From: Actinomycetes bacterium
GTDB lineage: Bacteria > Actinomycetota > Acidimicrobiia > Acidimicrobiales > Bog-793
Reading direction: 5' to 3'
Assembly: GCA_021785095.1 (NCBI GenBank)
Contig: JAJYGM010000137.1
Span: 1-5,358 of the forward strand
DNA length: 5,358 nucleotides
A program made the position numbers and the translations under genes. This document shows positions 5,061-5,358 of the stretch, in pieces. The notes under the pieces were generated by a model. The model searched no databases. It saw only the letters and a program-made list of their open reading frames with translations, and had not been told where the DNA came from. Position 1 is the stretch's first letter, and the number at the start of each line of letters is the position of its first letter.

Positions 5061-5358
5061 TGCTCACCGTCGAGTTCGACCGGCTCGGGCTCAGCGCCGG
5101 CGAGCGCGTGCTCGACATGGGATGCGGCGCCGGGCGGCATGCCTTCGAGTGCCTGCGACGGGGCGCGCAGGTGGTGGCGCTCGATGCCGACGAGGTCGAG
5201 CTGAAGGGCGTCGTGTCGGTGATGGCTGCCATGTCTGAGGCGGGTGAGGTCCCGGATGCCGCCGCCGGCCTTGCGGTCCGCGGGACAGCACTCTCTCTCC
5301 CCTTCGCCGACGGCACCTTCGAGCGGATCATCGCGGCGGAGGTATTGGAGCACATCCC
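5060..5358 (+). CDS. Class I SAM-dependent methyltransferase, N-terminal part (runs off right edge)
   Basis: The first 99 codons of a methyltransferase. The ATG at 5060 shares its A with the TGA of the glycosyltransferase (5058-5060), indicating translational re-initiation; no separate strong Shine-Dalgarno is seen. Motif I is VLDMGCGAGRH (17-27), the glycine-rich SAM-binding loop. VVALDADE (38-45) gives the acidic residue at the end of strand 2 (D42) that usually binds the ribose. LSLPFADGTFERIIAAEVLEHI (78-99, in pieces: LPFADGTF, then AAEVLEHI) is the UbiE/type-11 style motif around strand 4. The substrate cannot be told from this part. The pairing with the GT4 gene suggests sugar or lipid O-methylation, as inference only. 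The catalytic and substrate-binding C-terminal region is outside the window. Confidence 0.9.
   Translation, partial: MLTVEFDRLGLSAGERVLDMGCGAGRHAFECLRRGAQVVALDADEVELKGVVSVMAAMSEAGEVPDAAAGLAVRGTALSLPFADGTFERIIAAEVLEHI

Overview
The window is about two-thirds G+C. It has third-position GC bias, actinobacterial-style ribosome binding sites, a TTG start and a GT4 glycosyltransferase plus methyltransferase pair. This suggests a high-GC actinomycete-like bacterium, perhaps a deep-branching lineage such as Acidimicrobiia. The assignment is an inference from composition and gene style, not from a marker gene.

Layout: (1) bases 1-683, minus strand, hold the N-terminal half of an acyl-CoA dehydrogenase that runs off the left edge. 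(2) Bases 684-928 are a divergent intergenic region. On the plus strand it carries a candidate -10 box, a very strong Shine-Dalgarno and a 24-codon leader ORF (804-878) that is proline-rich then arginine-rich, followed by a hairpin abutting the ribosome binding site of the next gene. (3) Bases 929-2266 encode a soluble protein with PRC-barrel-like modules, an MgtE-type N domain and a CBS pair, that is, the cytosolic Mg2+-sensing part of MgtE without its channel. (4) Sixteen bases later, 2283-3683 encode an 11-TM Nramp-superfamily transporter. It carries DAGG instead of DPGN in TM1 and SPY instead of MPH in TM6, and it has a Gly/Arg-rich N-terminal tail encoded by a perfect 24-bp tandem repeat. 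(5) An intergenic region of about 100 bp has two hairpins. (6) Bases 3783-5060 encode a GT4 glycosyltransferase, overlapping by one base with (7) a class I SAM-dependent methyltransferase that runs off the right edge.

The most interesting part is 740-3683. Three independent clues point to magnesium rather than Mn/Fe: the MgtE-derived sensor, the loss of the transition-metal-selective methionine in the Nramp protein, and a leader peptide whose layout resembles Salmonella MgtL, which senses low Mg2+ through ribosome destabilisation. My reading is a magnesium uptake operon: an Nramp-related channel/carrier, a detached MgtE-type sensor that may gate it in trans, and expression control by translation of a Pro/Arg leader. 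Each component has precedents. The combination is not one I know to have been characterised experimentally.
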